Assembly: GCF_030845995.1 (NCBI RefSeq)
Contig: NZ_CP132719.1
Coordinates: 1,054,001-1,118,000 of the forward strand
From: Geothrix sp. 21YS21S-4
Lineage (GTDB): Bacteria > Acidobacteriota > Holophagae > Holophagales > Holophagaceae
DNA length: 64,000 nucleotides
Direction of reading: 5' to 3'
Shown: one piece after another, positions 7,833 through 16,627 of the stretch
How positions within the stretch are numbered: position 1 is the stretch's first letter
Layout of the letters: the number at the start of each line of letters is the position of its first letter
The notes under the pieces: model-generated
Told to the model about the DNA's origin: nothing
Database searches by the model: none
The model's input: the letters and a program-made list of their open reading frames with translations, nothing else
Made by a program: the position numbers and the translations under genes

Positions 7833-10679
7833 GTGACCAAGCGGAGCCTCTGGCGCCTCGCCATCGTCCTGGCCGTCGTGTTCGGCTGCGGATACTTCTT
7901 CACGCCCCTGTCCAAGGTGAAGCTGGGCCTCGACCTCCGGGGCGGCGTCCACTTCGAGCTGGAGGTCCAGGGCCAGGAGGCCCTCGCCGCCGACCTGCGC
8001 GACAGCAAGGACCGCCTCGTCGCCCGCCTAAAGGAAAAGGGCCTTCCCGATGCCTCGGCCATCGTGGACGGCACCGCCCTCCGGATCGAAGGGGTGAACC
8101 CCGATCAGCGGGCCACCGTGGAGAAGGTCACCAAGGACTTCTTCTCCGGCTACGCCCTCGTCGTCGACGGCAGCTCCTTCCGCCTGTCGCAGAAGGCGGA
8201 CTACCAGAAGCAGCTCAAGGACGACGCCAACAAGCGCGCCCTGGAGGTGATCGAGAAGCGCATCCGCGACATCGATCCCGCCAACGTGCTGGAACCCGAG
8301 ATCACCGCCAGCGGCGCCGAAGGCAACCGCATCGTGGTGGAGATCCCCGGAATCGAGGAGGGCGACCGCGAGCGCATCAAGAAGCTGCTGGCCACCCCGG
8401 GTCACCTGGAGCAGCGCCTTCTCGCCAAGGCCCCCCAGCTCTACTTCGCCACCAAGGAAGACGCGCTGGCCGCCTACAAGGGACAGATCCCGCCCGAATT
8501 CGAGCTGCTTCCCGAGATCGAGAGCGACCGCCAGGCGCGCCGCGGGGGCCAGTCCGTCGTGAAGGCCAAGCCCGGCGAAGAGAAGATCAGCCGCTGGATC
8601 CTGCTGGAGAGCCGCATTGCGGTGGACGGCGCCGACATCATCGACGCGCACCGGGCCTCCAACTCCCAGACCGAGGCCAACGAGGTCAACTTCACCCTGA
8701 ACAAGAAGGGCGGCGACGACTTCGCGCGCCTCACCGGCACCGCCGCGGACGAGAACCGGCTGATCGCCATCGTCCTCGACCACAAGATCGTCACCACCCT
8801 CAGCGCCAAAGAGAAGATCATCGGCGGCGCGGTCCGCATCAGCGGCAGCTTCACCGCCCAGGAAGCCGACGACCTCGCCAGCCAGCTCCGCAGCGGCGCC
8901 CTGCGCGCCCCCATGAAGTTCCTCGAAGAGCGCGTCGTGGGTCCCGGCCTCGGCCGCGACTCCATCCACTCGGGCGTCATGGCGGCCGCCATCGGCTTCG
9001 CCGCCATCATCGCGTTCATGGTGTACTTCTACCACTGGTCCGGGGCGAACGCGATCGTGGCCCTGACGGTCAACGTGATCGTGATGATGGGACTCCTGGG
9101 CTCCTTCCGCGCCACCCTGACCCTCCCAGGCATCGCGGGCTTCGTGCTCACCCTCGGCATGGCGGTGGACGCGAACATCCTCATCTTCGAGCGCATCAAG
9201 GAGGAACTGGGCCTCGGCAAGAGCGTTCCGGGCGCCATCGACGCGGGCTTCAACCGGGTGTTCTGGACCATCGTGGACAGCCACGTGACCCAGCTCTTCG
9301 CAGCCCTCCTCCTGTTCATCTTCGGAACGGGGCCGGTCAAGGGCTTCGCCGTCACCCTCACCGTGGGCGTGGTGGCCTCGCTGTTCACCAGCATCTACAT
9401 CAGCCGCTACATCTACGATTGGATCCTGGAGCGGCATCCCGGCACCAAGACCCTCTCCGTGGGCACCCACACCTTCTTCAAGGGGTCGAGCTACGACTTC
9501 ATGAAGTACAAGGCCCAGGCTCTGGCCATCTCCTGGGGCATCATCCTCCTGTGCGTCCTGTGGGTGCGCCCCTGGAACCTGACCCACAACAACCGGATCC
9601 AGCTCGGAATGCAGTTCGTGGGCGGCAACGACATGACCGTCCGGTTCCGCGGCGCCATGGAGCCCGAGACCATCCGCGAAGCGCTGGCGAAGAACGGCTA
9701 CGTCGACGCCACCGTCGTGGCCTACGAGAACAAGGACAAGTCCGTCCGCGACTTCGCCGTCAAGGTGAAGGCCAAGAAGGACGGCGACCAGAAGGACAGC
9801 ACCAAGCAGGCGAACGCCCTGCGGGCCATCTTCAAGCAGATGGATCCCGAGGGGACCAGCAATCCGCTGCCCGCCCTGAACCTGGAAGGCTCGAAGACCC
9901 TCACCGACACGCTGGCGAGGGTCAATCCGGCGGGCATCGGCGGTGACGACGCGGCGCTCCAGGCGGCCTACACGCCCTTCGCCGAGAAGGTCATCGCGGG
10001 CCGGGACCGGCTGCCTTCGGGGCTCTACCAGAGCTTCAGCGAACTGCCGCAGGATCTGCCCCAGGTGGTGAAGGACAGCATCCAGAAGAGCTACCGCCTG
10101 GGCGCGGTGGGCCTCCTCAAGGATGAGAGCTTCTCGCCCAGCATCTCCGGCGAGTGGACCCGCAAGACGCTCACCGCGGTGGCGTGGGCCCTCGGCGCCA
10201 TCCTGGTCTACGTGATGTTCCGGTTCACCGCCAGCTACGCCGTGGGGGGCATCGTCTCGCTCCTCCACGACATGCTGATGGCGCTGGCGCTGTTCGCGGC
10301 CTTCGGGTACGAATTCAACGTCCCGGTGGTGGCGAGCTTCCTGACCTTGATGGGCTACTCCATGGCCGACACCATCGTGGTCTTCGACCGCATCCGCGAG
10401 AACGGCCACCGGCCCGAATACCGCCGCGCCACGGTCACCAAGCTGGTGAACGACTCCATCAACCAGACCCTGGGCCGGACGATCCTCACCTCTGCGTCCG
10501 TGCTGTTCGTCAGCGTCTGCCTCTGGCTGTTCGGCGGCCCGGCCCTCAAGGACCTGGCCTTCCCCTTGGTCATCGGCGTCATCACCGGCACCTACTCGTC
10601 CATCTACATCGCCAGCCCCGTGGTGGTGTATTGGGACAAGTGGTTCGGCGGCAAGGACAAGCTCAAGCAGCATGCGTGA
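7833..10679 (+). CDS. secDF: SecDF fusion protein, protein-export membrane subunit
   Basis: 948 residues carrying SecD (about 1-540) and SecF (about 560-948) in one chain; GTG start with GAGGAG upstream. It uses the proton gradient to pull exported proteins out of the SecYEG channel. Visible: KLGLDLRGG after the first helix, the periplasmic P1 region (about 40-360), GMAVDANILIFERI (SecD motif D4), then the SecF half with MGYSMADTIVVFDRIREN and NDSINQTLGRT. The fused form is usual in some phyla, while E. coli has two genes. The periplasmic region between the two halves (about 600-740) is long. A strong terminator follows the stop. Confidence 0.96.
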   Translation: MTKRSLWRLAIVLAVVFGCGYFFTPLSKVKLGLDLRGGVHFELEVQGQEALAADLRDSKDRLVARLKEKGLPDASAIVDGTALRIEGVNPDQRATVEKVTKDFFSGYALVVDGSSFRLSQKADYQKQLKDDANKRALEVIEKRIRDIDPANVLEPEITASGAEGNRIVVEIPGIEEGDRERIKKLLATPGHLEQRLLAKAPQLYFATKEDALAAYKGQIPPEFELLPEIESDRQARRGGQSVVKAKPGEEKISRWILLESRIAVDGADIIDAHRASNSQTEANEVNFTLNKKGGDDFARLTGTAADENRLIAIVLDHKIVTTLSAKEKIIGGAVRISGSFTAQEADDLASQLRSGALRAPMKFLEERVVGPGLGRDSIHSGVMAAAIGFAAIIAFMVYFYHWSGANAIVALTVNVIVMMGLLGSFRATLTLPGIAGFVLTLGMAVDANILIFERIKEELGLGKSVPGAIDAGFNRVFWTIVDSHVTQLFAALLLFIFGTGPVKGFAVTLTVGVVASLFTSIYISRYIYDWILERHPGTKTLSVGTHTFFKGSSYDFMKYKAQALAISWGIILLCVLWVRPWNLTHNNRIQLGMQFVGGNDMTVRFRGAMEPETIREALAKNGYVDATVVAYENKDKSVRDFAVKVKAKKDGDQKDSTKQANALRAIFKQMDPEGTSNPLPALNLEGSKTLTDTLARVNPAGIGGDDAALQAAYTPFAEKVIAGRDRLPSGLYQSFSELPQDLPQVVKDSIQKSYRLGAVGLLKDESFSPSISGEWTRKTLTAVAWALGAILVYVMFRFTASYAVGGIVSLLHDMLMALALFAAFGYEFNVPVVASFLTLMGYSMADTIVVFDRIRENGHRPEYRRATVTKLVNDSINQTLGRTILTSASVLFVSVCLWLFGGPALKDLAFPLVIGVITGTYSSIYIASPVVVYWDKWFGGKDKLKQHA

Positions 10680-10726
10680 TGTTCTCCGGGGGTTCCGCGC
10701 TGCGCGCATACCCCCGGACCCCCGCG

Positions 10727-10753
10727 AAAAAGCCCGGCGCAGCCGGGCTTTTT
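10727..10753. terminator. Bidirectional terminator after secDF
   Basis: A perfect 12-bp stem AAAAAGCCCGGC/GCCGGGCTTTTT (10727-10738 with 10742-10753) and GCA loop between the convergent secDF and hydrolase genes; A- and T-runs flank the GC core on both strands. Confidence 0.88.
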
Positions 10754-10778
10754 CTTGTTTCCGATTCGGCGCTTCCGC

Positions 10779-11780
10779 TTACTTCAGGTGCTTTTCCAGG
10801 AAGGCGTAGATCTCCTTCCTCGATTCCTGGGCCAGGGTGGTGTCGATTCGGTTGAAGCTGTGGCCGCCGGGGGCGTCCTGGTAGATCCGGTGCTCGAAGG
10901 GCTTGCCGGCGGCTTTGAGGGCGGTGATGAGCTGTTCGACTTCGACCACGTTCACGTCGCGGTCGTTGGTGGTGGTGTGGACCAGAAGCGGGGTGCGCAG
11001 CTTGTGGACGTTCCACACGGGGCTGCGGCGGCGGTACTCGTCCACGGCGTCCTTGGGCTCCTTGCCCAGGTGGTACGTGGCGGAGAATTCGGCCACGTAG
11101 TCCGATCCCAGGTAGCCGAGGCGCGTGATCAGGTCGGAGACGGGAACGCCGGCGTAGCAGGCGGCGAATTTCCCGGGGTGGTCGAAGACGGCCATCAAGG
11201 CGATGAGGCCCCCGTGGCTCCAGCCCACGATGGCGCAGCGGGCGGGATCGACGGGCAGGTGCTCCACCGCCCAGTCCCGGCCCGCCACCACGTCGCCGAT
11301 CTCCAGGCCGCCGTAGTCGATGGCCTCGTAGAAGCCGCGGCCGTAGCCGGTGGAGCCGCGGTAGTCCGGGGCGATCACGGCGTAGCCGCGCGCCACCATC
11401 TCCCGGACGATGTGGGCGTGGTAGGTGGTGAAGTCGGCGTGGACGCCGCCGTGGGGAAGGACGATCAGCGGCAGCTTCCGGCCCTTTTCGGCCTTCCGCG
11501 GAAGGAAGACGTACTGCTGGATCTTCAGAGGGTGCCGCTCGTTCTTGATCCCGTAGGTCTCCTCGCCTTTGGGATTGGGCGGGCCGGTGTAGGTGACCTT
11601 GTCCACCACCGCCACGTCCGACAGGCGCTGGAACCACAGCTGGTCGTCCGCGGCCTTCCGCAGGCTGTCCAACTCCCACCGCAGGCCCTCCACCTGCTTG
11701 AGGGCGGCGTCGGGGGAGGCGGTCTGGGCGCCGAGGGGAAGCAGGGCGGCGCAAAGAAAGGCGGCAAGGCGACAGCGCAC
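10779..11780 (-). CDS. Secreted prolyl-oligopeptidase-like (S9) serine hydrolase
   Basis: 333 residues from a GTG start, with a cleavable-looking signal peptide (LAAFLCAALLPLGAQT, cut near residue 19). The alpha/beta-hydrolase core shows LPHGG (oxyanion region), YRGSTGYG, the nucleophile elbow GWSHGG, a likely acid in TNDRDV, and the catalytic histidine in GGHSF. That is the S9 catalytic domain without the beta-propeller that prolyl oligopeptidases and dipeptidyl peptidases carry, so it is about half their length. Probably a periplasmic peptidase or esterase; the substrate is unknown. Confidence 0.85.
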   Translation of the reverse strand: MRCRLAAFLCAALLPLGAQTASPDAALKQVEGLRWELDSLRKAADDQLWFQRLSDVAVVDKVTYTGPPNPKGEETYGIKNERHPLKIQQYVFLPRKAEKGRKLPLIVLPHGGVHADFTTYHAHIVREMVARGYAVIAPDYRGSTGYGRGFYEAIDYGGLEIGDVVAGRDWAVEHLPVDPARCAIVGWSHGGLIALMAVFDHPGKFAACYAGVPVSDLITRLGYLGSDYVAEFSATYHLGKEPKDAVDEYRRRSPVWNVHKLRTPLLVHTTTNDRDVNVVEVEQLITALKAAGKPFEHRIYQDAPGGHSFNRIDTTLAQESRKEIYAFLEKHLK

Positions 11781-11835
11781 GGAAACCTCGGATGGACGCC
11801 CCGAGCCTACCGCAACTAGCCTCGTCTTGCGAGGT

Positions 11836-12726
11836 TCAGCCTTCCCAGCTCACCCAGCCGGCCCGGCCCGGGATCTCCCGGCGGGTGACCGCCTTGGCGG
11901 GCGGGTTCGCGGCTTTCAATTCGGGGAGCCACTCCTCATGGGTGCGGACGGCGATGCCCCGGTCGTTGAGGCCGCCCAGGAAGGCGTCGAAGGTCTCGAA
12001 CAGGGCGCCGCCTTCCACCTCGGTGTGCAGGGCGTAGACGTTCAGGGCGTCCTCCCGCACCAGGTCCCAGACCTCGCGGTTCACCTGGTCCGGGGCGCGC
12101 CCGTCCAGGCCCAGCAGTTCGTCCAGAGTGGGCAGGGTGGTGGGGATTTGGAGGGTGGAGAGCGTCCGGCCCTTCACGACGGGATAGAAGGGCGCGAAGC
12201 CGCGGCAGTCCCCGGCGTAGGCCAGGCCGTAGCTCTCCTGGAGTTCCAGGGTGGCGTCGTTGCAGCGCCACGCCGGGCTGACGGCACCCAGGGGCTTCTC
12301 GCCGAACACCGTCCCGAAGGCGTCGTGGGCCTGGGCGAACCAGTCGGACAGCCACTGGCGCGATTTCCGGTCCAGCAGGTCGTGGTACTGGACGTGGTCC
12401 CAGGCGTGGATGCCCACCTCGTGCCCGGCCATCTTCGCGGCGCGCATCTCGGCGGCGGCGCGCTTCCAGATGGTGGGGGCGGGCAGGAGCACGCCGTACA
12501 TCATCGTCTTGAAGCCGTAGAGCTTCGCCGCGTTGGTGCGGCGCATCTTGGCGAGAAAGCCCTTCCGGAAGATCCGGCGCAGGGCCTTCCCGCTGTTGTC
12601 GGGACCGAAGCTGAAGTAGAACCCGGCCTTCATCCGGTGCTTGTCCAGGAGGCGCAGGAGGGTGGGGATGCCGGTGATGGAGCCTTCGAGGGTATCGACG
12701 TCCACGCGCAGGGAGATGGCTTTCAT
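11836..12726 (-). CDS. ArnD-like polysaccharide deacetylase (4-deoxy-4-formamido-arabinose-phospholipid deformylase family)
   Basis: 296 residues, the same length as E. coli ArnD, from the ATG at 12726 with GGAAGGA upstream; an in-frame ATG at 12753 is further from any RBS. It shares ArnD landmarks from memory: LRVDVDTLEG near the start, FSFGPDNSG, RTNAAKLYG, GIHAWDH, DCRGFAPF, IPTTLPTLDE, EVEGG, and the ending IPGRAGW. NodB-type metal residues are D (RVDVD) and H (HAWDH). ArnD removes the formyl group from undecaprenyl-phosphate-L-Ara4FN during lipid A modification with aminoarabinose. No other arn genes are in the window, so the substrate here may differ. Confidence 0.85.
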   Translation of the reverse strand: MKAISLRVDVDTLEGSITGIPTLLRLLDKHRMKAGFYFSFGPDNSGKALRRIFRKGFLAKMRRTNAAKLYGFKTMMYGVLLPAPTIWKRAAAEMRAAKMAGHEVGIHAWDHVQYHDLLDRKSRQWLSDWFAQAHDAFGTVFGEKPLGAVSPAWRCNDATLELQESYGLAYAGDCRGFAPFYPVVKGRTLSTLQIPTTLPTLDELLGLDGRAPDQVNREVWDLVREDALNVYALHTEVEGGALFETFDAFLGGLNDRGIAVRTHEEWLPELKAANPPAKAVTRREIPGRAGWVSWEG

Positions 12727-12782
12727 GGCGGTTCCTTCCGCTTTCCATTCCACCCGCGAAGGCGTGGCGCATCAAGGCGCGG

Positions 12783-14558
12783 TCAGCGCGGATCCTTGGA
12801 ACTGTCGCCCGCGCGGCGCCGCTGGACCAGGCCTTCGGTGCCTTCGAGCCAGGTCCGCTGGATGGCGCCCATCCGCTGCCACAGCCGGAAACCCACGGCC
12901 AGCATGATGGCCAACGCCAGCGCGGGCACCAGGCTGGTGGGAAGGAGCGGCTGGAGGATCGCCACCATCGGGAGGGCGACCATGGCCCCCAGCCCCAGCT
13001 CGATCACGAAGCGGATGGCGTCCTCCACGCCCTCTGCCGTATCGCCCGAGGCCTGGGTGGCGGTGGCCGCGATGGACCGCGCGATGCGCCGGATCTGCTT
13101 CACCATCCCGAACAGGAAGCGCAGGGCGATCCCGCCGACGGCCAGCCAGACGAGGTACTCCGCCATGGCGGGGGAGATGCCGCGGCGTTCGAGGAGGGGC
13201 GTCAACTGGCGGTGGACCAGCGCGCCCAGGGCCACGGAGACGGCGACGAGCAGGCTGTCCAGCAGCAGGTAGCGGAAGGGGCGGTGCAGGTGGCGCCAGG
13301 CCGCCTTCCGGAAGGGAATCGCCCGCAGGTGCCCTGTGGCGGCCCGGTGGTGCATCAGGAAGTGGCGGAACGACCGGGGCAGGCGCTGCTCGATCCGGTC
13401 GGCGAGGCTCTCCGAATGCTGGATCAGGAGCGGCGTGGTGAGGGTGGTCCAGGCGCAGGTGGCCACCAGGACGGGGAACAGCGCCGGCCCGATGACGCCG
13501 AGGCTCTGTCCCAGGGAGGCGATGATGAAGCTGAACTCCCCGATCTGCGCCAGGCTCGCGCCGGTCCGCAGAGAAATCCGCAGGCTGTTGCCGCCGATCA
13601 GGGCGCCCAGGGAGGCCGAGGCGAATTTCCCGATCAGGACCAGGGCGCCGAAAGCCAGCAGGGCCTTCCAGTTGGGGGGAAGCTGCCCCGGATCGATCAG
13701 CATCCCGATGGATACGAAGAACACCGCCACGAACATGTCCCGCAGGGGCAGGACGAGGTGCTCCACCTTCCGCTCGCGGCCCGATTCCGCCACGATCATC
13801 CCGGCGAGAAAGGCGCCCAGAGCCACGGAATAGCCGGCCTTGGCCGCCAGGAGCGAGAACCCGAAGCACAGGCCCACCACCGTGACGAGGAGGGTCTCGC
13901 TGCTGCCCGAATCGGCCACCCAGCGGATGAACCGCGCCAGCACCCACAGGCCCACGGCCATGACGCCCACCAGGAACCCGAGGAGTTTCCCGACGGTGAT
14001 CACCAGGGCCGGGAGGCTGAGCCCCGATCCGCTCCCGATGGCGGTGAGGAGGGTGAGCATCAGGATGGCGAGGAGATCCTCCACGATCAGGGTGGACAGG
14101 ACCAGTTCCGCGAGCGGCCCCTTGATCCGCAGGTTCTCGAAGGCCCGGGCGATGATCATGGTCGAGCTGATGGCGAGGGCCGCCCCGGCGAAGATGCTCT
14201 CGATGGCGCCCCATCCCACGAGGCGGCCCACCAGATAGCCCGCCCAGGTCATGAATCCGGCCTGGATGATGGCCACCAGGGCGGCGGGGGGGCCGGCCCT
14301 CAGCAGCTTCTTCAGGCTGAACTCCAGCCCCAGGGAGAACATCAGGAAGATGACTCCCAGTTCCGACAGGGTGTGGACGTTCGCCTGGTCGGCCACCAAG
14401 GGGACCGGAAGGTGGGGGCCGATGATCAGCCCCGCCAGGAGATAGCCCACCACCACGGGCAGCCGGAAGCGCTGGCAGGCGACCGTGGTGAGCGCGGCCA
14501 CGCCGAGGACGGTGGCCAGGTCGACGAGAATGCCGGGAGGAGTCGTGGCTGCGATCAT
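12783..14558 (-). CDS. CPA2-type cation:proton antiporter (KefB-like) with an extra C-terminal membrane region
   Basis: 591 residues from ATG 14558. Residues about 1-390 form the Na+/H+ exchanger domain, with roughly 12 helices and the segments VVGYLLAGLIIGP, MFSLGLEFSL, ALAISSTMIIARAF, FLAGMIVAESG and FVSIGMLIDP. KefB/KefC usually carry a cytoplasmic TrkA-N nucleotide-binding domain after this; none is visible. Instead there are about four more helices (about 425-570) and a short charged tail. It could exchange K+ or Na+ for protons; ion specificity cannot be read from sequence. It is encoded 56 bases upstream of the ArnD-like gene on the same strand. Confidence 0.87.
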   Translation of the reverse strand: MIAATTPPGILVDLATVLGVAALTTVACQRFRLPVVVGYLLAGLIIGPHLPVPLVADQANVHTLSELGVIFLMFSLGLEFSLKKLLRAGPPAALVAIIQAGFMTWAGYLVGRLVGWGAIESIFAGAALAISSTMIIARAFENLRIKGPLAELVLSTLIVEDLLAILMLTLLTAIGSGSGLSLPALVITVGKLLGFLVGVMAVGLWVLARFIRWVADSGSSETLLVTVVGLCFGFSLLAAKAGYSVALGAFLAGMIVAESGRERKVEHLVLPLRDMFVAVFFVSIGMLIDPGQLPPNWKALLAFGALVLIGKFASASLGALIGGNSLRISLRTGASLAQIGEFSFIIASLGQSLGVIGPALFPVLVATCAWTTLTTPLLIQHSESLADRIEQRLPRSFRHFLMHHRAATGHLRAIPFRKAAWRHLHRPFRYLLLDSLLVAVSVALGALVHRQLTPLLERRGISPAMAEYLVWLAVGGIALRFLFGMVKQIRRIARSIAATATQASGDTAEGVEDAIRFVIELGLGAMVALPMVAILQPLLPTSLVPALALAIMLAVGFRLWQRMGAIQRTWLEGTEGLVQRRRAGDSSKDPR

Positions 14559-14678
14559 GCGCCGGAACCTCACTGAGGGGTGGCGGCCGATGGGCGGGCG
14601 GAGAGCTTCCTCCACCATGCCACGGACGGGCCTGCCATGCGGATCGAACGGAGTTTCCCGCCGGGCGGGAGCGGAGCG

Positions 14679-15074
14679 TCAGCGCGGAAGGGGCGGGGAA
14701 GGCGGCCCGGTGCGGCCCCCTTCGTCGGGCGTCAATCCCTGGCTGGCCCTGGGCATGGGCCGATTTGGCGCGGTCGCCGCGGCGGAAGGGTCCGGGCCTT
14801 TCCCGCAGAAGGGGATCGAAAAGGGGAGGCTGGGCGCGTCTTTTTCCGGCGGGGCGCCGCCCCCTTCGTCCGAGGATCCGCGATGGACGGCGGGCGCTTC
14901 CCGCGGCGGCGCCTGGGAGGATCGGAGGGGACGGGCGGCTTCCACTTTTGGTGCGTCGTGCGGATAAGGCGCGGGAAGGGCGTGACTGGGGGACTGGGAA
15001 GGGACCGCCGCGAGCAGGAAGCCGCAGGCGACGAAGCCCAGCGCCATCCGGATCCCGGTCCACCTTCCCGTCAT
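14679..15074 (-). CDS. Possible small secreted Pro/Ala-rich protein (uncertain)
   Basis: 131 residues from ATG 15074, with AAAAGG 6 bases upstream. It begins with a plausible signal peptide (MALGFVACGFLLAAVPSQS) and continues as a low-complexity, proline-, alanine- and serine-rich chain with no recognisable domain. It is the only credible gene in the 590-base gap between the antiporter and the POT gene; such compositions also arise by chance in GC-rich DNA. The rest of the gap (14559-14678, 15075-15148) shows only a TATCAT -10-like hexamer (15101-15096, minus) and a TATACT (15137-15142, plus). Confidence 0.35.
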   Translation of the reverse strand: MTGRWTGIRMALGFVACGFLLAAVPSQSPSHALPAPYPHDAPKVEAARPLRSSQAPPREAPAVHRGSSDEGGGAPPEKDAPSLPFSIPFCGKGPDPSAAATAPNRPMPRASQGLTPDEGGRTGPPSPPLPR

Positions 15075-15148
15075 CGCCATCCTTTTCAGAACGTCATGAT
15101 AACCGCCGGCGGCGCTGGTTCGGGACGCGCCTCCCGTATACTCCCTGG

Positions 15149-16627
15149 ATGTCCACTTCGCGTCGCGCCGGGATTCTCTCCTCGTTTCCGCCGGTCTTCT
15201 GGCTGGCGAACGTCATGGAACTCTTCGAGCGGGGCGCCTACTACGGGCTTAATTCGGTGCTCGCGGTCTACCTCACCAACCAGGTGGCGGCGGGCGGCCT
15301 GGGCTTCACCGAGCAGTCCGTGGGCTTCCTCCAGAGCCTGATCTACGCCATCACCTACGTGGTGCCCATCGCCGGCGGGGCCCTGGCGGACCGCTACGGC
15401 TACCGGCGGATGCTGCTGTTCGCGTTCTCGATCCTGACCGTGGGCTATTTCGTGGCGGGGAACGTCACGGGCTACGGGGCGGTGTTCACCGCGCTGCTGG
15501 TGATGGCCACGGGCGCGGGCCTGTTCAAGCCCATCATCTCCGGCACCCTGGCCCGCACCACCACGGAGGAGAACTCGGGATTCGGGTTCGGGATCTACTA
15601 CTGGATGATCAACATCGGGGCCTTCCTCGCCCCGCTGGCGGTGAGCATCCTCAAGGGCTTCTCCTGGCGCTATGTGTTCATCGCGTCCGCCGCCTACTGC
15701 GCGGCGATGCTGCTGCCCACGGTGTTCCTGTTCAAGGATCCGCCGCGGCCCGCCAACACCAAGAGCCTCGGCGAGGTCGCCCGCGGCGCGGCGCTGGTCC
15801 TGGGCGACGCCCGGTTCATGCTGATGATCGTGGTCTACTCCGGCTTCTGGATCCTGTACTTCCAGAATTTCGGATCCATCCTGTGGTACCTCCGCGATTT
15901 CGTGGATGTGACGCCGGTGAATGCCGCCTTCGCCTCGATCGGGATTCCCCTCAAGTTCGACGCCGAGCACGTCACGGTGGTCAACGGAGGGACCATCATC
16001 TTGCTCCAGGTGCTCGTCAGCCGCATCGTGCGGAAAGCGCGTCCCCTGCCGACCATGGTGGCGGGGATCGTCATCGGCACCATCGGGTTCCTGTGCCTGG
16101 CGGCCTCCACCCACGTGTGGGTGTTCATCCTGGGCATCTCGGTGTTCTCCATCGGGGAGATGACCGCCCACCCCAAGTACTACAGCTACGTCGGGCTGGT
16201 GGCCCCCGCGGACAAGAAGGCCGTCTACATGGGCTACGCCTTCCTGTACGGCGTGATCGGGAGCCTGATTGGCTCCAGCCTGGGCGGGATGCTGTACGGC
16301 TCCATGCTGAAGCCCATGATCGGCCAGCCGGGAGCGGCCGCGGCGGCGCGGACCTTCTGGCTGATCTTCGTGGCGCTCAACGTGGTGGCTGCCGTGGGGC
16401 TGGTGGTCTACGACCGCCTGTTCGCCGAGGACACGCCCCGCACCAACGCCCAGGCCCGGAAGGTGATGCTGGGGATCTACGTCCTCCTGCTGGCGGGGGG
16501 CGTCCTGTTCGTCCGGTCGGCGCTGTTCGGAGGCGCGGAGGTCTCGTACAAGACCCTCGTCCAGGCCGCGATCATGCTGGCCCTGGGCGCCAGCGGCACC
16601 GTGGTGAGCCTGCGGAAGGCGGGCTAG
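15149..16627 (+). CDS. POT/PTR2-family proton-dependent transporter
   Basis: 492 residues with about 12-14 helices. The first helix and loop (FWLANVMELFERGAYYGLNS) match the POT family E-R-x-x-Y-Y region, followed by GGALADRYGYRR in the helix 2-3 loop and FKPIISGTLAR. POT proteins import di- and tripeptides, or sometimes nitrate or other metabolites, with protons. ATG 15149 was chosen over longer upstream in-frame codons because the protein aligns from this methionine. A TATACT hexamer lies only 6 bases before the ATG, so the message may be nearly leaderless. Its end overlaps the convergent PilZ gene by 4 bases. Confidence 0.87.
   Translation: MSTSRRAGILSSFPPVFWLANVMELFERGAYYGLNSVLAVYLTNQVAAGGLGFTEQSVGFLQSLIYAITYVVPIAGGALADRYGYRRMLLFAFSILTVGYFVAGNVTGYGAVFTALLVMATGAGLFKPIISGTLARTTTEENSGFGFGIYYWMINIGAFLAPLAVSILKGFSWRYVFIASAAYCAAMLLPTVFLFKDPPRPANTKSLGEVARGAALVLGDARFMLMIVVYSGFWILYFQNFGSILWYLRDFVDVTPVNAAFASIGIPLKFDAEHVTVVNGGTIILLQVLVSRIVRKARPLPTMVAGIVIGTIGFLCLAASTHVWVFILGISVFSIGEMTAHPKYYSYVGLVAPADKKAVYMGYAFLYGVIGSLIGSSLGGMLYGSMLKPMIGQPGAAAAARTFWLIFVALNVVAAVGLVVYDRLFAEDTPRTNAQARKVMLGIYVLLLAGGVLFVRSALFGGAEVSYKTLVQAAIMLALGASGTVVSLRKAG

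Noticed and set aside
8028-10709. Long reverse-strand open frame opposite secDF (893 codons)
   Set aside because: It mirrors the secDF codon positions, has low-complexity residues (H, D, G, V, A) and no RBS or family match; typical of antisense frames in GC-rich genes.
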